A stretch of DNA of 64,000 bases from Gryllotalpicola protaetiae (GCF_003627055.1 NZ_CP032624.1:2852001-2916000), one strand, 5' to 3'; positions 18,208 to 27,273 are shown, counted from the first letter of the stretch. Translations and numbers: made by a program. Notes: generated from the letters alone by a model not told the origin.

Positions 18208-19088
18208 GGGGTGCCGCCCCGCCGGGCCTGCAGCAGCTCGAGCATGGCGTCGGCGGCCGCACTGTGCCGCAGCGGCGCGATGGCCGACAGGGTCCATAGC
18301 GGACCGTCCCGCAGCGGCACGGCGACCACGTCGACGCCGCTCATGGAGGTGATCATCGGCACGACCGCCACGCCGAGACCCTGAGCGACGAACCGGGGAA
18401 CACTCGGGAGCTCAGGCACTTCCGCGACCACCGTTCGCGGGCTCCCGAGCGCCTCGAACGCGCGATCGACCGCCAGCCGGTTTCCGAAGCCGGGCGGCGA
18501 GTCCACGAACGGCTCGCTGGCGAGATCGGCGAGCGTCAGCGACCGGCGAGAGGCGAGCGGATGCCCGGCCGGAAGCACCGCCGTGAACTCGGCCTCGCCG
18601 AGCGGAGTCGCGTCGAGGCCGGCGAGATCCTGCGCGGGCAGCCCGACCAGTGCGACGTCGAGGCGCCCGTGCCTGATGTCGTCGAGCAGCCCGCTCGACC
18701 CCGCGCTCGAGACGACGAGGCGCAGGTTCACGAGCGGATGCTCCCGATGGAAGCGCCCGAGCAGCTCGGGAAGGTCGAGGAACTCGAGATTCGAGAAGAT
18801 CCCGAGACGCACCCGCCCGCGCAGACCGGCAGTCTCCGGCGAGGCGAGGGTGCGGATGCGCTCCATCGCCTCGAGCGCGACGCGGGCGTCGCTGAGCGCG
18901 GTCTCGCCGAACGCGGTCAACTCGACCGAGCGTGTCGAGCGCTCGAACAGCTTCGCGCCGAGCTCCTGCTCAAGGGAGCGCACGGCCGCCGAGACGGTCG
19001 ACTGCGCCGCGAAGAGCCGCCGGGCGGCGCGGCTGAAGCTGCTCTCCTCGGCGACGGCGGCGAAGATCTCGAGCTGGCGTCCGTCCAC
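18189..19088 (-). CDS. LysR-family transcriptional regulator
   Basis: A 299-aa LTTR: winged helix-turn-helix at residues 1-60 (RQLEIFAAVAEESSFSRAA, AAQSTVSAAVRSLEQELG) and a periplasmic-binding-protein-like effector domain at about 90-290. The GTG at 19088 is chosen because GATAAT lies 7 bases upstream; longer readings lack a promoter. It is divergent from an MFS transporter with about 100 bases between the two starts, the usual arrangement for an LTTR that controls its neighbour. CATTC-N12-GAATG at 19129-19150 is the best candidate operator. Effector unknown. Confidence 0.85.
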   Translation of the reverse strand: MDGRQLEIFAAVAEESSFSRAARRLFAAQSTVSAAVRSLEQELGAKLFERSTRSVELTAFGETALSDARVALEAMERIRTLASPETAGLRGRVRLGIFSNLEFLDLPELLGRFHREHPLVNLRLVVSSAGSSGLLDDIRHGRLDVALVGLPAQDLAGLDATPLGEAEFTAVLPAGHPLASRRSLTLADLASEPFVDSPPGFGNRLAVDRAFEALGSPRTVVAEVPELPSVPRFVAQGLGVAVVPMITSMSGVDVVAVPLRDGPLWTLSAIAPLRHSAAADAMLELLQARRGGTPQATLR

Positions 19089-19095
19089 GACCCCG

Positions 19096-19101
19096 ATTAT
19101 C
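19096..19101 (-). promoter_or_regulatory. -10 hexamer of leaderless LysR gene
   Basis: GATAAT (five of six consensus bases) and 7 bases to the GTG at 19088. Confidence 0.6.
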
Positions 19102-19128
19102 GAGGAATCCGATTTGTGTCTGCAAGAA

Positions 19129-19150
19129 CATTCGTCGGCGATGATGAATG
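19129..19150. promoter_or_regulatory. Candidate LysR-type operator
   Basis: CATTC and GAATG in inverted orientation, 12 bases apart, between the divergent LysR and MFS promoters. LTTR sites are usually T-N11-A; this is close but not exact. Confidence 0.35.
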
Positions 19151-19175
19151 AACGGATGCCTGCCCCGGTTCTCCC

Positions 19176-19181
19176 TACCAT
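19176..19181 (+). promoter_or_regulatory. -10 hexamer of leaderless MFS gene
   Basis: TACCAT and 7 bases to the ATG at 19189. The hexamer overlaps an in-frame ATG at 19180, which makes 19189 the more likely start. Confidence 0.5.
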
Positions 19182-19188
19182 GACAACA

Positions 19189-20394
19189 ATGACCGCCGAG
19201 AGCCGCACCGCAGGCCGCGCGGCGCACCACGCAGGGTTCTGGATCATCGCCGTCGCGTTCCTGTTCGCGATGGCGTTCTCGACCGTGCCGACCCCGCTCT
19301 ATCCGATCTACGAGCAGCGTGACGGGTTCCCCGGCTACGTCGTCACCATCGTCTTCGCCGCCTACGCGGTGGGCGTGATGGTGGCGCTGTATCTCGCAGG
19401 CCACGTCAGTGACTGGCTCGGCCGGCGGCGCATCGTCCTCGCGGCGGTCGGGGTGGAGGCGCTCGCCGCCGTGATGTTCCTGTTCTGGAACGATCTGTCC
19501 GGCCTGCTCGTGGCGCGCTTCGTCTCGGGCGTCGGCATCGGAATGCTGACCGCGACGGCCACCGCGTACCTCGCCGAGTTGCGCGCGGTGTCGCACCCCG
19601 ACGAGGACGGCGCCACCGCCGGCACGGTCGCGACCGTGATCAACACGGGCGGTCTCGCGCTCGGCCCGCTGCTCGGCGGCCTGATCGCTCAGTTCCTGCC
19701 CGCGCCCGTGTTCACGCCGTTCGCGATCTTCCTCGGACTGCTCGCGGTGACGATCGTGTTCGCGCTCTTCGTGCCGGAGACCGTCGACGTCCGGGCATCC
19801 CGCCGTCCGTACGCACCGCAGAAGGTCAGCATCCCCGACGACGCGCGGGCGACCTTCGGGGCGGCCGCGATCGGCGCGGCGGCCGCGTTCAGCGTCTTCG
19901 GCTTCTTCACGGCGCTCACCGCGAGCATCGTGATCGGGCTGCTGCACATCCAGAGCCATCTGGTCGCGGGCGTCGTCGTCTTCGCCGTGATGGGCGCGAG
20001 CGCCGTCTCCCAGTTCGTGTTCGCCCGCGTGGAGCGCACTCAGAAGCTGCGCCTCGGCGTCGGCCTGATGGTCGTGGGTCTCGGCCTCGTCGCGATCGTC
20101 GGCCTCGCGCCGTCGCTCGCGCTCTTCCTGGTCGCCGGTGTCATCGCGGGCGCCGGCGTCGGGCTCGTCTTCACCTCGTCGATCGGCGTCGCCGCGGCAT
20201 CCGCTCGCCCTGACAACCGGGGTGAGGTGCTCGCCGCGATGTTCCTGGCGGCGTACGCGGGCCTGACGATCCCCGTGATCGCGGTCGGCGTCGCGCTCGC
20301 CTTCTTCCCGATCCCCGGCGTCCTCGTCGGCTTCGCGCTCGCCGTCCTCGCCATCGTCATCGCAACCGCCGTTCCCATGCTCCGCCGCCGCTGA
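19189..20394 (+). CDS. MFS transporter controlled by divergent LysR gene
   Basis: A 401-aa major facilitator with 12 membrane segments. It has PTPLYPIYEQ after the first segment, motif A as GHVSDWLGRRRIV (about 60-75) and ARFVSGVGIGMLTATATAYL in segment 4-5. It resembles sugar- or drug-efflux-type permeases of the bacterial MFS 1 group; the substrate is not readable. Alternative start: ATG three codons upstream. The divergent LysR regulator suggests inducible expression. No terminator is evident; the gene is followed by the palindromic repeats at 20415-20536. Confidence 0.85.
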   Translation: MTAESRTAGRAAHHAGFWIIAVAFLFAMAFSTVPTPLYPIYEQRDGFPGYVVTIVFAAYAVGVMVALYLAGHVSDWLGRRRIVLAAVGVEALAAVMFLFWNDLSGLLVARFVSGVGIGMLTATATAYLAELRAVSHPDEDGATAGTVATVINTGGLALGPLLGGLIAQFLPAPVFTPFAIFLGLLAVTIVFALFVPETVDVRASRRPYAPQKVSIPDDARATFGAAAIGAAAAFSVFGFFTALTASIVIGLLHIQSHLVAGVVVFAVMGASAVSQFVFARVERTQKLRLGVGLMVVGLGLVAIVGLAPSLALFLVAGVIAGAGVGLVFTSSIGVAAASARPDNRGEVLAAMFLAAYAGLTIPVIAVGVALAFFPIPGVLVGFALAVLAIVIATAVPMLRRR

Positions 20395-20414
20395 CCGAGG
20401 CGGCATCGACGCCG

Positions 20415-20464
20415 GTCGTCGATTAGTCCGGTCAACCACGCGTGCCGGATGACTTTTCGACGAC
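20415..20464. repeat. 50-bp imperfect palindrome, copy 1
   Basis: Begins GTCGTCGATTAGTCCGGT and ends in the near-complement TGACTTTTCGACGAC. Copy 2 at 20487-20536 has the same length and the same conserved blocks (GTCGTC, AGTCCGGT, TGACTT, GACGAC at identical offsets). Confidence 0.6.
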
Positions 20465-20486
20465 CCACTGCTGCACACCGCGCTCG

Positions 20487-20536
20487 GTCGTCCCAAAGTC
20501 CGGTTCTGTGGGTGCACGGCCTGACTTACTGACGAC
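20487..20536. repeat. 50-bp imperfect palindrome, copy 2
   Basis: Begins GTCGTCCCAAAGTCCGGT and ends TGACTTACTGACGAC; 72 bases downstream of copy 1. Its outer arms extend to a perfect 12-bp inverted repeat, CGCTCGGTCGTC (20481-20492) with 20531-20542. Confidence 0.6.
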
Positions 20537-20553
20537 CGAGCGAGACTGGACGG

Positions 20554-21342
20554 GTGGAGACCATCGTCAAGCAGAACCCGGCTGCGCCCGACGGATTCTT
20601 CGAGTCGGAGGCGGCGGGGCTGCGCTGGCTCGCCGCGGCGACGGATGCTGGGGGAGCCCGCGTCGCGGCCGTGATCGCGGTCGCGTCCGGCCGTATCGAG
20701 CTCGAGCGCATCCAGCCGGCGCGGCCGACGCCGGAAGCCGCACGCGCATTCGGTGCGGCGCTGGCGCGCACGCACGACGCAGGCGCCGACGCCTTCGGAG
20801 CACCGCCCGCCGGATGGGCCGGCCCCGGGTTCATCGGCGATCGGCCCCAGGCATACGCGCACGACGCGAGCTGGGGCGCGTTCTATGCCCGCGACCGCGT
20901 GCTGCCGTTCCTCGACATCGCGGAGGACGCGGGCAGCGTGACGAGCGGGGAGGCGCGTCTTGTCCGGCAACTGTGCGGCTTCATCGCCGACGGCGAGTTC
21001 GACGACGGCGAGCCACCTGCGCGTCTGCACGGCGACCTGTGGAACGGCAACCTGCTGTGGGACGAGCGCGGCGGCGTGCTGATCGACCCGGCTGCGCACG
21101 GCGGCCATCGCGAAACAGACCTCGCGATGCTCGCGCTGTTCGGAGCTCCGCACCTCAACGAGCTCATCGCCGGCTACGAGAGCGTGCACCCGCTGCATGC
21201 GGGCTGGCGCGCGCGGATTCCGCTGCATCAGCTCCATCCACTCGCCGTGCACGCGGCGAGCTACGGCCGCGGCTACGGGCAGGAACTGTTCGCCGCGGCG
21301 CAGGCCGTCTGGCACTACCGGCATTCGGCGGAGTCCCACTGA
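20554..21342 (+). CDS. Fructosamine kinase family protein
   Basis: A 262-aa member of the fructosamine-3-kinase/APH fold. The catalytic loop HGDLWNGN (about residue 158) and the metal-binding DPAAHGGHRETDLAML (about 177) are intact and diagnostic of the family, which phosphorylates ketosamines or ribulosamines to start deglycation of proteins or amines. It is not an aminoglycoside kinase by these motifs. GTG start; GAGACT lies 6 bases upstream, a weak leaderless signal. The stop codon directly abuts the pnp -10 hexamer. Confidence 0.88.
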   Translation: METIVKQNPAAPDGFFESEAAGLRWLAAATDAGGARVAAVIAVASGRIELERIQPARPTPEAARAFGAALARTHDAGADAFGAPPAGWAGPGFIGDRPQAYAHDASWGAFYARDRVLPFLDIAEDAGSVTSGEARLVRQLCGFIADGEFDDGEPPARLHGDLWNGNLLWDERGGVLIDPAAHGGHRETDLAMLALFGAPHLNELIAGYESVHPLHAGWRARIPLHQLHPLAVHAASYGRGYGQELFAAAQAVWHYRHSAESH

Positions 21343-21348
21343 TAGAAT
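21343..21348 (+). promoter_or_regulatory. pnp -10 hexamer
   Basis: TAGAAT immediately after the TGA of the fructosamine kinase gene; transcription would start near 21355 and leave a leader of about 170 bases. Confidence 0.6.
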
Positions 21349-21349
21349 T

Positions 21350-21526
21350 GGGCCTGTAGGGGCAGGCCGACAGGAGGCTGGTCCTCGGTGGTGGATTTCG
21401 GAAGCTCTTGTCCGCGCTCTTCTACTGGTGGCCAGCACGAGCTAGTGCTCAGTCCTGTTTTTCCTGCTCCGCTGTACGCCCGCGTCCGCAACACGGCGGC
21501 GCGGAACCCAAAGGAGTAAGACCTTA
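21350..21526 (+). ncRNA. pnp 5-prime leader, candidate Actino-pnp RNA
   Basis: A structured leader in front of pnp. A hairpin GGCCTG-TAGGGG-CAGGCC (about 21351-21369) opens it, further pairing is possible (AGCAC/GTGCT near 21435-21450), and AAAGGAG precedes the pnp ATG. A conserved structure upstream of exoribonuclease genes of Actinobacteria is known as the Actino-pnp motif (Rfam). Position and general shape fit; I did not compare it with the covariance model. The likely role is autoregulation of PNPase by RNA processing, as in E. coli. Confidence 0.6.
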
Positions 21527-23782
21527 ATGGAAGGTCCTGAAATCAAGTTCGCCGAGGCCGTTCTCGACAACGGCAAGTTCGGCAAGCGCGTCGTCCGGTT
21601 CGAGACCGGCCGCCTCGCGCAGCAGGCGCAGGGCGCCGTCGCCGCTTACCTCGACGAAGAGACGATGCTGCTCTCCGCGACGAGCGTCAGCAAGCAGCCG
21701 AAGGACAACTTCGACTTCTTCCCGCTGACCGTCGACGTCGAAGAGCGCTCGTACGCCGCCGGCAAGATCCCCGGCTCGTTCTTCCGCCGCGAGGGCCGCC
21801 CCTCGACCGAGGCGATCCTCGTCTGCCGTCTCATCGACCGCCCTCTGCGCCCGTCGTTCGCCGACGGCATCCGCAACGAGGTGCAGATCGTCATCACCGT
21901 CCTCTCGATCGCGCCCGACGAGTTCTACGACGCGCTCGCGATCAACGCGGCATCCGCATCGACCCAGATCTCGGGCCTGCCGTTCAGCGGCCCGATCGCG
22001 GGTGTGCGCCTCGCGCTCATCGGCGACCAGTGGGTCGCATTCCCCAAGCACAGCCAGCTCGCCGACGCGGTGTTCGACATCGTCGTCGCGGGCCGCGTGA
22101 TCACCGACGCCGCCGGCAACGAGGACGTCGCGATCATGATGGTCGAGGCCGAGGCCACGGAAGGCAGCTGGGACCTCATCAAGGCCGGCGCGACCAAGCC
22201 CTCTGAGGACGTCGTCGCCCAGGGCCTCGAGGCGGCCAAGCCGTTCATCAAGACCCTCGTCGAGGCGCAGGCCTCACTCGCCGCGCAGTCGGCCAAGGAG
22301 GTCCAGCCGTACCCGGTCTTCCTGCCCTACACCGCTGAGAGCTACGCCGCCGTCGAGGCGCTCGCGCTCGCCGAGCTCGGCCCGATCTACCGGATCGCCG
22401 ACAAGATCGAGCGCCAGAACGCCGACGACGCCCTCAAGGCGCGCGTCAAGGAGGCCATCGCGGCCAAGGTCGAGGCGGGCGAGCTGCCCGAGTCGACGCT
22501 CGGCGAGGTGTCCGCCGCCTACAAGTCGGTCACCAAGAAGGTCATGCGCGGCCGCGTCCTCTCCGAGGGCATCCGCATCGACGGTCGCGGCCTGCGCGAC
22601 ATCCGCCCGCTCGACGCCGAGGTGCAGGTCATCCCGCGCGTCCACGGCTCGGCGATCTTCCAGCGCGGCGAGACCCAGATCCTCGGCGTCACCACGCTGA
22701 ACATGCTCAAGATGGAGCAGCAGATCGACTCGCTCTCGCCGGTGACGCACAAGCGCTACCTGCACCACTACAACTTCCCGCCCTACTCGACCGGTGAGAC
22801 CGGCCGGGTCGGCAGCCCGAAGCGCCGCGAGATCGGCCACGGATTCCTGGCAGAGCGCGCGCTCGTGCCGGTGCTGCCCTCGCGCGAGGAGTTCCCGTAC
22901 GCCATCCGCCAGGTCTCCGAGGCGCTCGGCTCGAACGGCTCGACCTCGATGGGCTCCGTCTGCGCCTCGACGCTGTCGCTGCTCAACGCGGGTGTGCCGC
23001 TGAAGGCTCCGGTCGCGGGCATCGCGATGGGCCTCATCTCCGAGACGGTCGACGGCGAGACCAAGTACGCCGCGCTGACCGACATCCTCGGCGCGGAGGA
23101 CGCGCTGGGCGACATGGACTTCAAGGTCGCCGGCACCTCCGAGTTCGTCACCGCGATCCAGCTCGACACGAAGCTCGACGGCATCCCGTCGTCGGTGCTC
23201 GCCGGCGCGCTGCAGCAGGCGCACGACGCCCGCATCACGATCCTGGGTGTCATCAACCAGGCGATCGACGGCCCGGACGAGATGGCTCCGACCGCTCCGC
23301 GCGTGATCAGCGTGCAGATCCCGACCGACAAGATCGGCGAGCTGATCGGCCCGAAGGGCAAGACGATCAACGCCATCCAGGACGAGACCGGCGCCGAGAT
23401 CTCGATCGAAGAGGACGGCACCGTCTACATCGGCGCCACCGACGGCCCGAGCGCCGAGGCCGCGCGTGCGCAGGTCAACGCGATCGCCAACCCGACGAAC
23501 CCCGAGGTCGGCGAGCAGTTCCTGGGCACGGTCGTCAAGATCGCGACCTTCGGCGCGTTCATCTCGCTGCTGCCCGGCAAGGACGGCCTGCTGCACATCT
23601 CCGAGGTGCGCAAGCTCGCCGGCGGCAAGCGTGTCGAGAACGTCGAGGACGTGCTCGGCGTCGGCCAGAAGATCCTCGTCGAGATCACCAAGATCGACGA
23701 CCGCGGCAAGCTGTCGCTCGCCCCGGTGATCGCCGAGGCCGAGGCTGACGCCCCGGCGGAGGAGACCGTCGCCGCCGAGTAG
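21527..23782 (+). CDS. pnp: Polynucleotide phosphorylase
   Basis: 3-prime to 5-prime phosphorolytic exoribonuclease and RNA polymerase, 751 aa. Domain order: first RNase PH domain (about 10-145), linking helical domain, second RNase PH domain (about 330-560, with [19 protein letters not shown] and catalytic region [10 protein letters not shown]), KH domain (about 595-650, GxxG as IGPKGK) and S1 domain (about 665-735, [13 protein letters not shown]). All domains are complete. ATG preceded by AAAGGAG. It trims and degrades mRNA and, with RNase J encoded 11 kb downstream, forms part of the actinobacterial RNA-decay machinery. A strong terminator follows. Confidence 0.97.
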   Translation: MEGPEIKFAEAVLDNGKFGKRVVRFETGRLAQQAQGAVAAYLDEETMLLSATSVSKQPKDNFDFFPLTVDVEERSYAAGKIPGSFFRREGRPSTEAILVCRLIDRPLRPSFADGIRNEVQIVITVLSIAPDEFYDALAINAASASTQISGLPFSGPIAGVRLALIGDQWVAFPKHSQLADAVFDIVVAGRVITDAAGNEDVAIMMVEAEATEGSWDLIKAGATKPSEDVVAQGLEAAKPFIKTLVEAQASLAAQSAKEVQPYPVFLPYTAESYAAVEALALAELGPIYRIADKIERQNADDALKARVKEAIAAKVEAGELPESTLGEVSAAYKSVTKKVMRGRVLSEGIRIDGRGLRDIRPLDAEVQVIPRVHGSAIFQRGETQILGVTTLNMLKMEQQIDSLSPVTHKRYLHHYNFPPYSTGETGRVGSPKRREIGHGFLAERALVPVLPSREEFPYAIRQVSEALGSNGSTSMGSVCASTLSLLNAGVPLKAPVAGIAMGLISETVDGETKYAALTDILGAEDALGDMDFKVAGTSEFVTAIQLDTKLDGIPSSVLAGALQQAHDARITILGVINQAIDGPDEMAPTAPRVISVQIPTDKIGELIGPKGKTINAIQDETGAEISIEEDGTVYIGATDGPSAEAARAQVNAIANPTNPEVGEQFLGTVVKIATFGAFISLLPGKDGLLHISEVRKLAGGKRVENVEDVLGVGQKILVEITKIDDRGKLSLAPVIAEAEADAPAEETVAAE

Positions 23783-23803
23783 GCGCGAGCGATCGACGAC
23801 AGC

Positions 23804-23850
23804 GCGGATGCCTGTGCCGAGTGTTCTCGGCGCAGGCATCCGCCCTTTTA
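23804..23850 (+). terminator. Rho-independent terminator of pnp
   Basis: 18-bp stem with one G-T pair (23804-23821 with 23826-23843), loop TGTT, then CCTTTT. Both arms carry the heptamer GGATGCC / GGCATCC that is over-represented in the window. Confidence 0.9.
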
Positions 23851-23937
23851 GTGCCCTGCATTGTCCGCTGGGCGAACATTTCATAACGGTTGCGCGATTC
23901 GTACGGGTGGATGCCCGTGGATGTCGGAGGCGTGACA

Positions 23938-23943
23938 TAACCT
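23938..23943 (+). promoter_or_regulatory. -10 hexamer upstream of aldo/keto reductase homologue
   Basis: TAACCT, 6 bases before an in-frame GTG at 23950 and 57 before the Shine-Dalgarno-bearing GTG at 23995. Transcription would begin near 23950 in either case. The rest of the gap 23851-23994 shows nothing else. Confidence 0.5.
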
Positions 23944-23994
23944 CATTCCGTGAGGCGGTGCGGGGGCATCGCCATCACAGGGGAAGGGGGGCTC

Positions 23995-25122
23995 GTGAGC
24001 GACTACTCGCCCGTCGGGGCGCGCGAGCACATCAGCCAGTCGGGCCGGGGGTCCCTCACAGGTCACGACAGCGCTGACGTCGAGGCGACGATCTTCGCGG
24101 CCGACGACGCCGCATTCACGCGGCCGGTGCCGATCCTCGCCGAGCGGCGCGTCGGCGACACCGAGCTGTCCGCGTTCCCGTTCGCATTGGGAACGGGCCG
24201 CCTCGCCGCCGTCGACGAGGTCGCGGCCGGGCGCATCCTGCACCGTTTCGCCACGCGCGGCGGCAGCCTCTACGACGTCGGCGACGAAGACGGCTCAGGG
24301 CACAGCCAGGAACTCGTCGCCAGCTGGCTCGCATCGAGCAGGCCAGCCAAGGTGCTGACGATGCTGACGCCATCGGTCGCCCGCGACGGCGGTCGCGCGA
24401 GCGGCTCGAACCGACTCGTGCGCGCCGTCGAGGCCGCGCTGAAGCGGCTGCGTCTCGAGCGCATCGACCTGCTCGTGCTCGATCTGGGGGAGGCGGCGCG
24501 CCTCGACCTCAGCGTCGACCAGCTGCTCGGCGCGGCCGACGAGCTCGTCGTCGCGGGGAAGGTGCGGCACCTCGGTGCGGTCGGCGCAACCGGTGACCAG
24601 CTGCTCGAGGCGCGTGTGCTGGCGGGCAACGGCCTGCCGCGCATCGCCGCGGTCCGCCTCGACTGGGACATCACGGACAAGGTCGCGAGCGACGCAGAGA
24701 TGCGCATGGTCGCTGCCGCGCAGCAGCTCGCCCTCCTGCCGGACGCGACGGCGGCTTCGCTCGCGCTCGCGAGCCCGTCGCTGCCGCCCAAGGTGCTCTC
24801 CGGCTGGGGCCGCGGCGCCCGGCTCAGCCAGGCGGTCAACGCGCGGGTCGTGAAGCCGGAGCCCGAGCGGGCGATCGATGTGCTCGCGGGCCGCGGGCGC
24901 GAGCACCGCATCGGCGTCGCGCTCGACCGCGTCTCGGCAGAGCTCGGCATCGCGCCCGTCACGGCCCAGCTCGCATGGCTGCTCGCCAAACGGGGCGTGG
25001 TCGCGCCGATCGTGCAGGTCACCCGGCCGGAACAGGTCGACCTCTTGATGGACGCGGGGTCCGTGCGGCTCACGCGAGCGGAGATGCTCGAGCTCGACAG
25101 GGCGGTCGAGACCGCACGCTGA
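23995..25122 (+). CDS. Aldo/keto reductase homologue lacking catalytic residues
   Basis: A 375-aa protein that aligns along the TIM barrel of aldo/keto reductases, but the catalytic tetrad is broken. In the stretch matching FIDTADVYGGG of active enzymes it reads LYDVGDEDGSG, so the Asp (D94) is kept and the Tyr is Asp99; the VLATK lysine is Leu124; and the LYQIH histidine is Asp163. A redox role is therefore doubtful; a structural, regulatory or binding role is an inference. GTG at 23995 has GGGGAAGGGGGG just upstream; a leaderless GTG at 23950 would add 15 residues. Confidence 0.8.
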   Translation: MSDYSPVGAREHISQSGRGSLTGHDSADVEATIFAADDAAFTRPVPILAERRVGDTELSAFPFALGTGRLAAVDEVAAGRILHRFATRGGSLYDVGDEDGSGHSQELVASWLASSRPAKVLTMLTPSVARDGGRASGSNRLVRAVEAALKRLRLERIDLLVLDLGEAARLDLSVDQLLGAADELVVAGKVRHLGAVGATGDQLLEARVLAGNGLPRIAAVRLDWDITDKVASDAEMRMVAAAQQLALLPDATAASLALASPSLPPKVLSGWGRGARLSQAVNARVVKPEPERAIDVLAGRGREHRIGVALDRVSAELGIAPVTAQLAWLLAKRGVVAPIVQVTRPEQVDLLMDAGSVRLTRAEMLELDRAVETAR

Positions 25123-25167
25123 GCGGCGTCTGGCGGCGGAGCCGCGAGCGCGACATGATCTTCTCCC

Positions 25168-26571
25168 ATGAGCGAGCTCGAAGAATTCGCTGAAGCGCTG
25201 GAGGTGGCGCACCGGAACGCGAGCCGCTGGCTCGCCAGCCTGCCCGAGCGGCCGATCGCACCGCATGCCGACATCGACCAGATCAAGGACGCGCTGGGGC
25301 GCGAGCTGCCGTCGCACGGCACGCCGGCACCCGAGGTCGTCGAGCATCTTGCCACCGCGGGCGAGCCGGGCCTCGTCGGCATGCCGTCGTCGCGCTTCTT
25401 CGGATTCGTCATCGGCGGCACGCTCCCCGCGGCGCTCGGCGCCGACTGGCTGGTCAGCGCGTGGGATCAGAACACGGGCATGCGGCTCACCCCGACGACG
25501 ACGGGAGCTGAGGAGCTCGCCGCCGGCTGGGTGCTCGAGCTGCTCGGCCTTCCGGCTGTCTCCGGCGTGGGGTTCGTGACGGGCGCGACGACGGCGAACT
25601 TCACCTGCCTGACCGCCGCACGAGACCGGGTACTGGAGCGGGCCGGCTGGAGGAGCGGACGCGACGGCCTCGCGGGCGGCCCGAAGGTCCGCTTCCTTGC
25701 CGGCGCGGAGCGCCACGAGTCCGTCGAGTCCGCGGGCCGCATGGCCGGGCTCGGGCTGCCGCGGCTGATCCCGGCGGACGACGAGGGCCGCATCGACGTC
25801 GCGGCTCTCGAGGCGGCGCTGGCTGAGGGCGAGGGGCCGGCGATCGTCGCGCTGCAGGCCGGCAATGTGCACTCGGGCGCCTTCGACGACTTCGCGGCGG
25901 CCGTCGACGTCATCCACGCGGCCGACGCCTGGGCGCACATCGACGGCGCATTCGGGCTATGGGCCGCCGCTTCGCCCCGGTTCCGGCACCTCACGGCCGG
26001 GTTCGCCGCAGCGGACTCGTGGGCGACCGACGCGCACAAGACCCTGAACACCCCATACGACTGCGGCGTCGCCGTCGTCGCCGACCGCAGCGCGCTCACC
26101 GAGGCGATGGGCTTCACCGCGGCCTACCTTCCCGAAGACGGCACCATGTCGGAGCCGCACGACCTCGTGCCCGAGCTCTCCCGGCGGGCCCGCGGGGTGC
26201 CCGTGTGGGCGGCGCTGCGCGAACTCGGCCGCGACGGGGTCGTGGCGCTCGTCGACCGGCTCGCCGGGGCGGCGGCGGGCCTCGCGGCAGGACTCGGCGG
26301 CATCCCAGGGCTGTGCGTCGTGAACGACGTGGTGTTCACCCAGGTGTGCGTCGCCGCGACCGGCGACGAGGCCACGGTCGCGCTCGGCGACGCGCTGCTC
26401 GCCGACGGGGTCGCGTATGCCTCGCCGTCGCGCTGGCACGGGCAGGCCGTCCTCCGCTTCTCGGTCAGCAATGCGCACACGGACGCCGAAGCGGTCGCAC
26501 GCACGATCGACGCGGTGACCCGCGCTGCGGCGAAGGCGGGGCTCGCCCAGGAATCCGTCGGTCTCGCGTGA
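25168..26571 (+). CDS. PLP-dependent group II decarboxylase/aminotransferase-like protein
   Basis: A 467-aa fold-type I enzyme of the pyridoxal-dependent decarboxylase family (aromatic L-amino acid/glutamate decarboxylase-like). The PLP lysine is K290 in ATDAHKTLNTPYDCG, the cofactor-stacking region is GFVTGATTANF, and the Asp/His region is WAHIDGAFGLWAA. Substrate is not readable; family members act on aromatic amino acids, Glu, Asp or cysteine sulfinate. It follows the aldo/keto reductase homologue by 45 bases. ATG start with CATGAT 8 bases upstream. Convergent with the TetR gene. Confidence 0.85.
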   Translation: MSELEEFAEALEVAHRNASRWLASLPERPIAPHADIDQIKDALGRELPSHGTPAPEVVEHLATAGEPGLVGMPSSRFFGFVIGGTLPAALGADWLVSAWDQNTGMRLTPTTTGAEELAAGWVLELLGLPAVSGVGFVTGATTANFTCLTAARDRVLERAGWRSGRDGLAGGPKVRFLAGAERHESVESAGRMAGLGLPRLIPADDEGRIDVAALEAALAEGEGPAIVALQAGNVHSGAFDDFAAAVDVIHAADAWAHIDGAFGLWAAASPRFRHLTAGFAAADSWATDAHKTLNTPYDCGVAVVADRSALTEAMGFTAAYLPEDGTMSEPHDLVPELSRRARGVPVWAALRELGRDGVVALVDRLAGAAAGLAAGLGGIPGLCVVNDVVFTQVCVAATGDEATVALGDALLADGVAYASPSRWHGQAVLRFSVSNAHTDAEAVARTIDAVTRAAAKAGLAQESVGLA

Positions 26572-26578
26572 GCCCGAG

Positions 26579-27193
26579 CTATGCGGTGAGCAGCTGCTCG
26601 GCTGCGCCGGCCGAGCGCTCGGCGATGATCCGCTCGATCGCGCGCGCCAGCGCGCGATAGGCGCGCTCCGGGTCGCCGACGTTGCTGCCGGAGAGCGCGC
26701 CGTCGCGGAACAGGATCAGGTCGTCGACCGCGTCCTCGGGAGCCGCGTGGCCCAGCTCGTCGACGAGCTCGGCGACGAGGGACCGCTCCCAGCCGCGGTG
26801 CCGGCTGACCGCCTGGCGCACGGGGTGACTCGGGTCGCCGAACTGGGCGGCTGCGTTGATGAACGGGCAGCCGTGGAAGCCGGGCCGCGTCGCGATCTGG
26901 CCGATCAGCGTGGCGAGCGCGCGCAGCACGTCGGCCGCGTCCCTGAGGTCGCTGCGCGCTTCGTCGATGAGCTGCTTCGCCCGCAGGTGCCTGCCTTCGA
27001 CGTAGGCGACGATCAGCAGGTCCTTCGAACGGTAGTGCTTGTAGAAGGTGGCCTTGGTGACGTGCGCCTCGGTGATGATCCGATCGACGCCGACGGTGTG
27101 AATGCCCTCGTTGTAGAACAGCTGGTCGGCGACGTCGAGGATCTTCAGCTTCGCAGGTGCGGGCGGCCGAGGCGCAATGGCGGTCGGAATCAT
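26579..27193 (-). CDS. TetR-family transcriptional regulator
   Basis: A 204-aa repressor: helix-turn-helix at about 15-62 (ILDVADQLFYNEGIHTVGVD, TKATFYKHYRSKDLL) followed by an all-helical effector domain with GFHGCPFINAAAQF. ATG at 27193 has GAAGGA 8 bases upstream, which rules out the longer reading from 27235. The promoter is probably TATACT at 27282-27277, lying in an imperfect palindrome at 27274-27289. The neighbouring decarboxylase is convergent and the M16 protease is divergent, so the protease gene or the regulator itself is the plausible target. Confidence 0.85.
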   Translation of the reverse strand: MIPTAIAPRPPAPAKLKILDVADQLFYNEGIHTVGVDRIITEAHVTKATFYKHYRSKDLLIVAYVEGRHLRAKQLIDEARSDLRDAADVLRALATLIGQIATRPGFHGCPFINAAAQFGDPSHPVRQAVSRHRGWERSLVAELVDELGHAAPEDAVDDLILFRDGALSGSNVGDPERAYRALARAIERIIAERSAGAAEQLLTA

Positions 27194-27273
27194 GCAGCGA
27201 GTCCTTCTGACGGGCTGAGAAAATGCTGATGGCAAGGGAAAACCAAGGCAAGCGCGGGGTCGACGCTCAAGTC

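Noticed and set aside
18970-21438. An 822-codon open frame antisense to the MFS and fructosamine kinase genes
   Set aside because: Crosses two real genes and the palindromic repeats, low-complexity composition.
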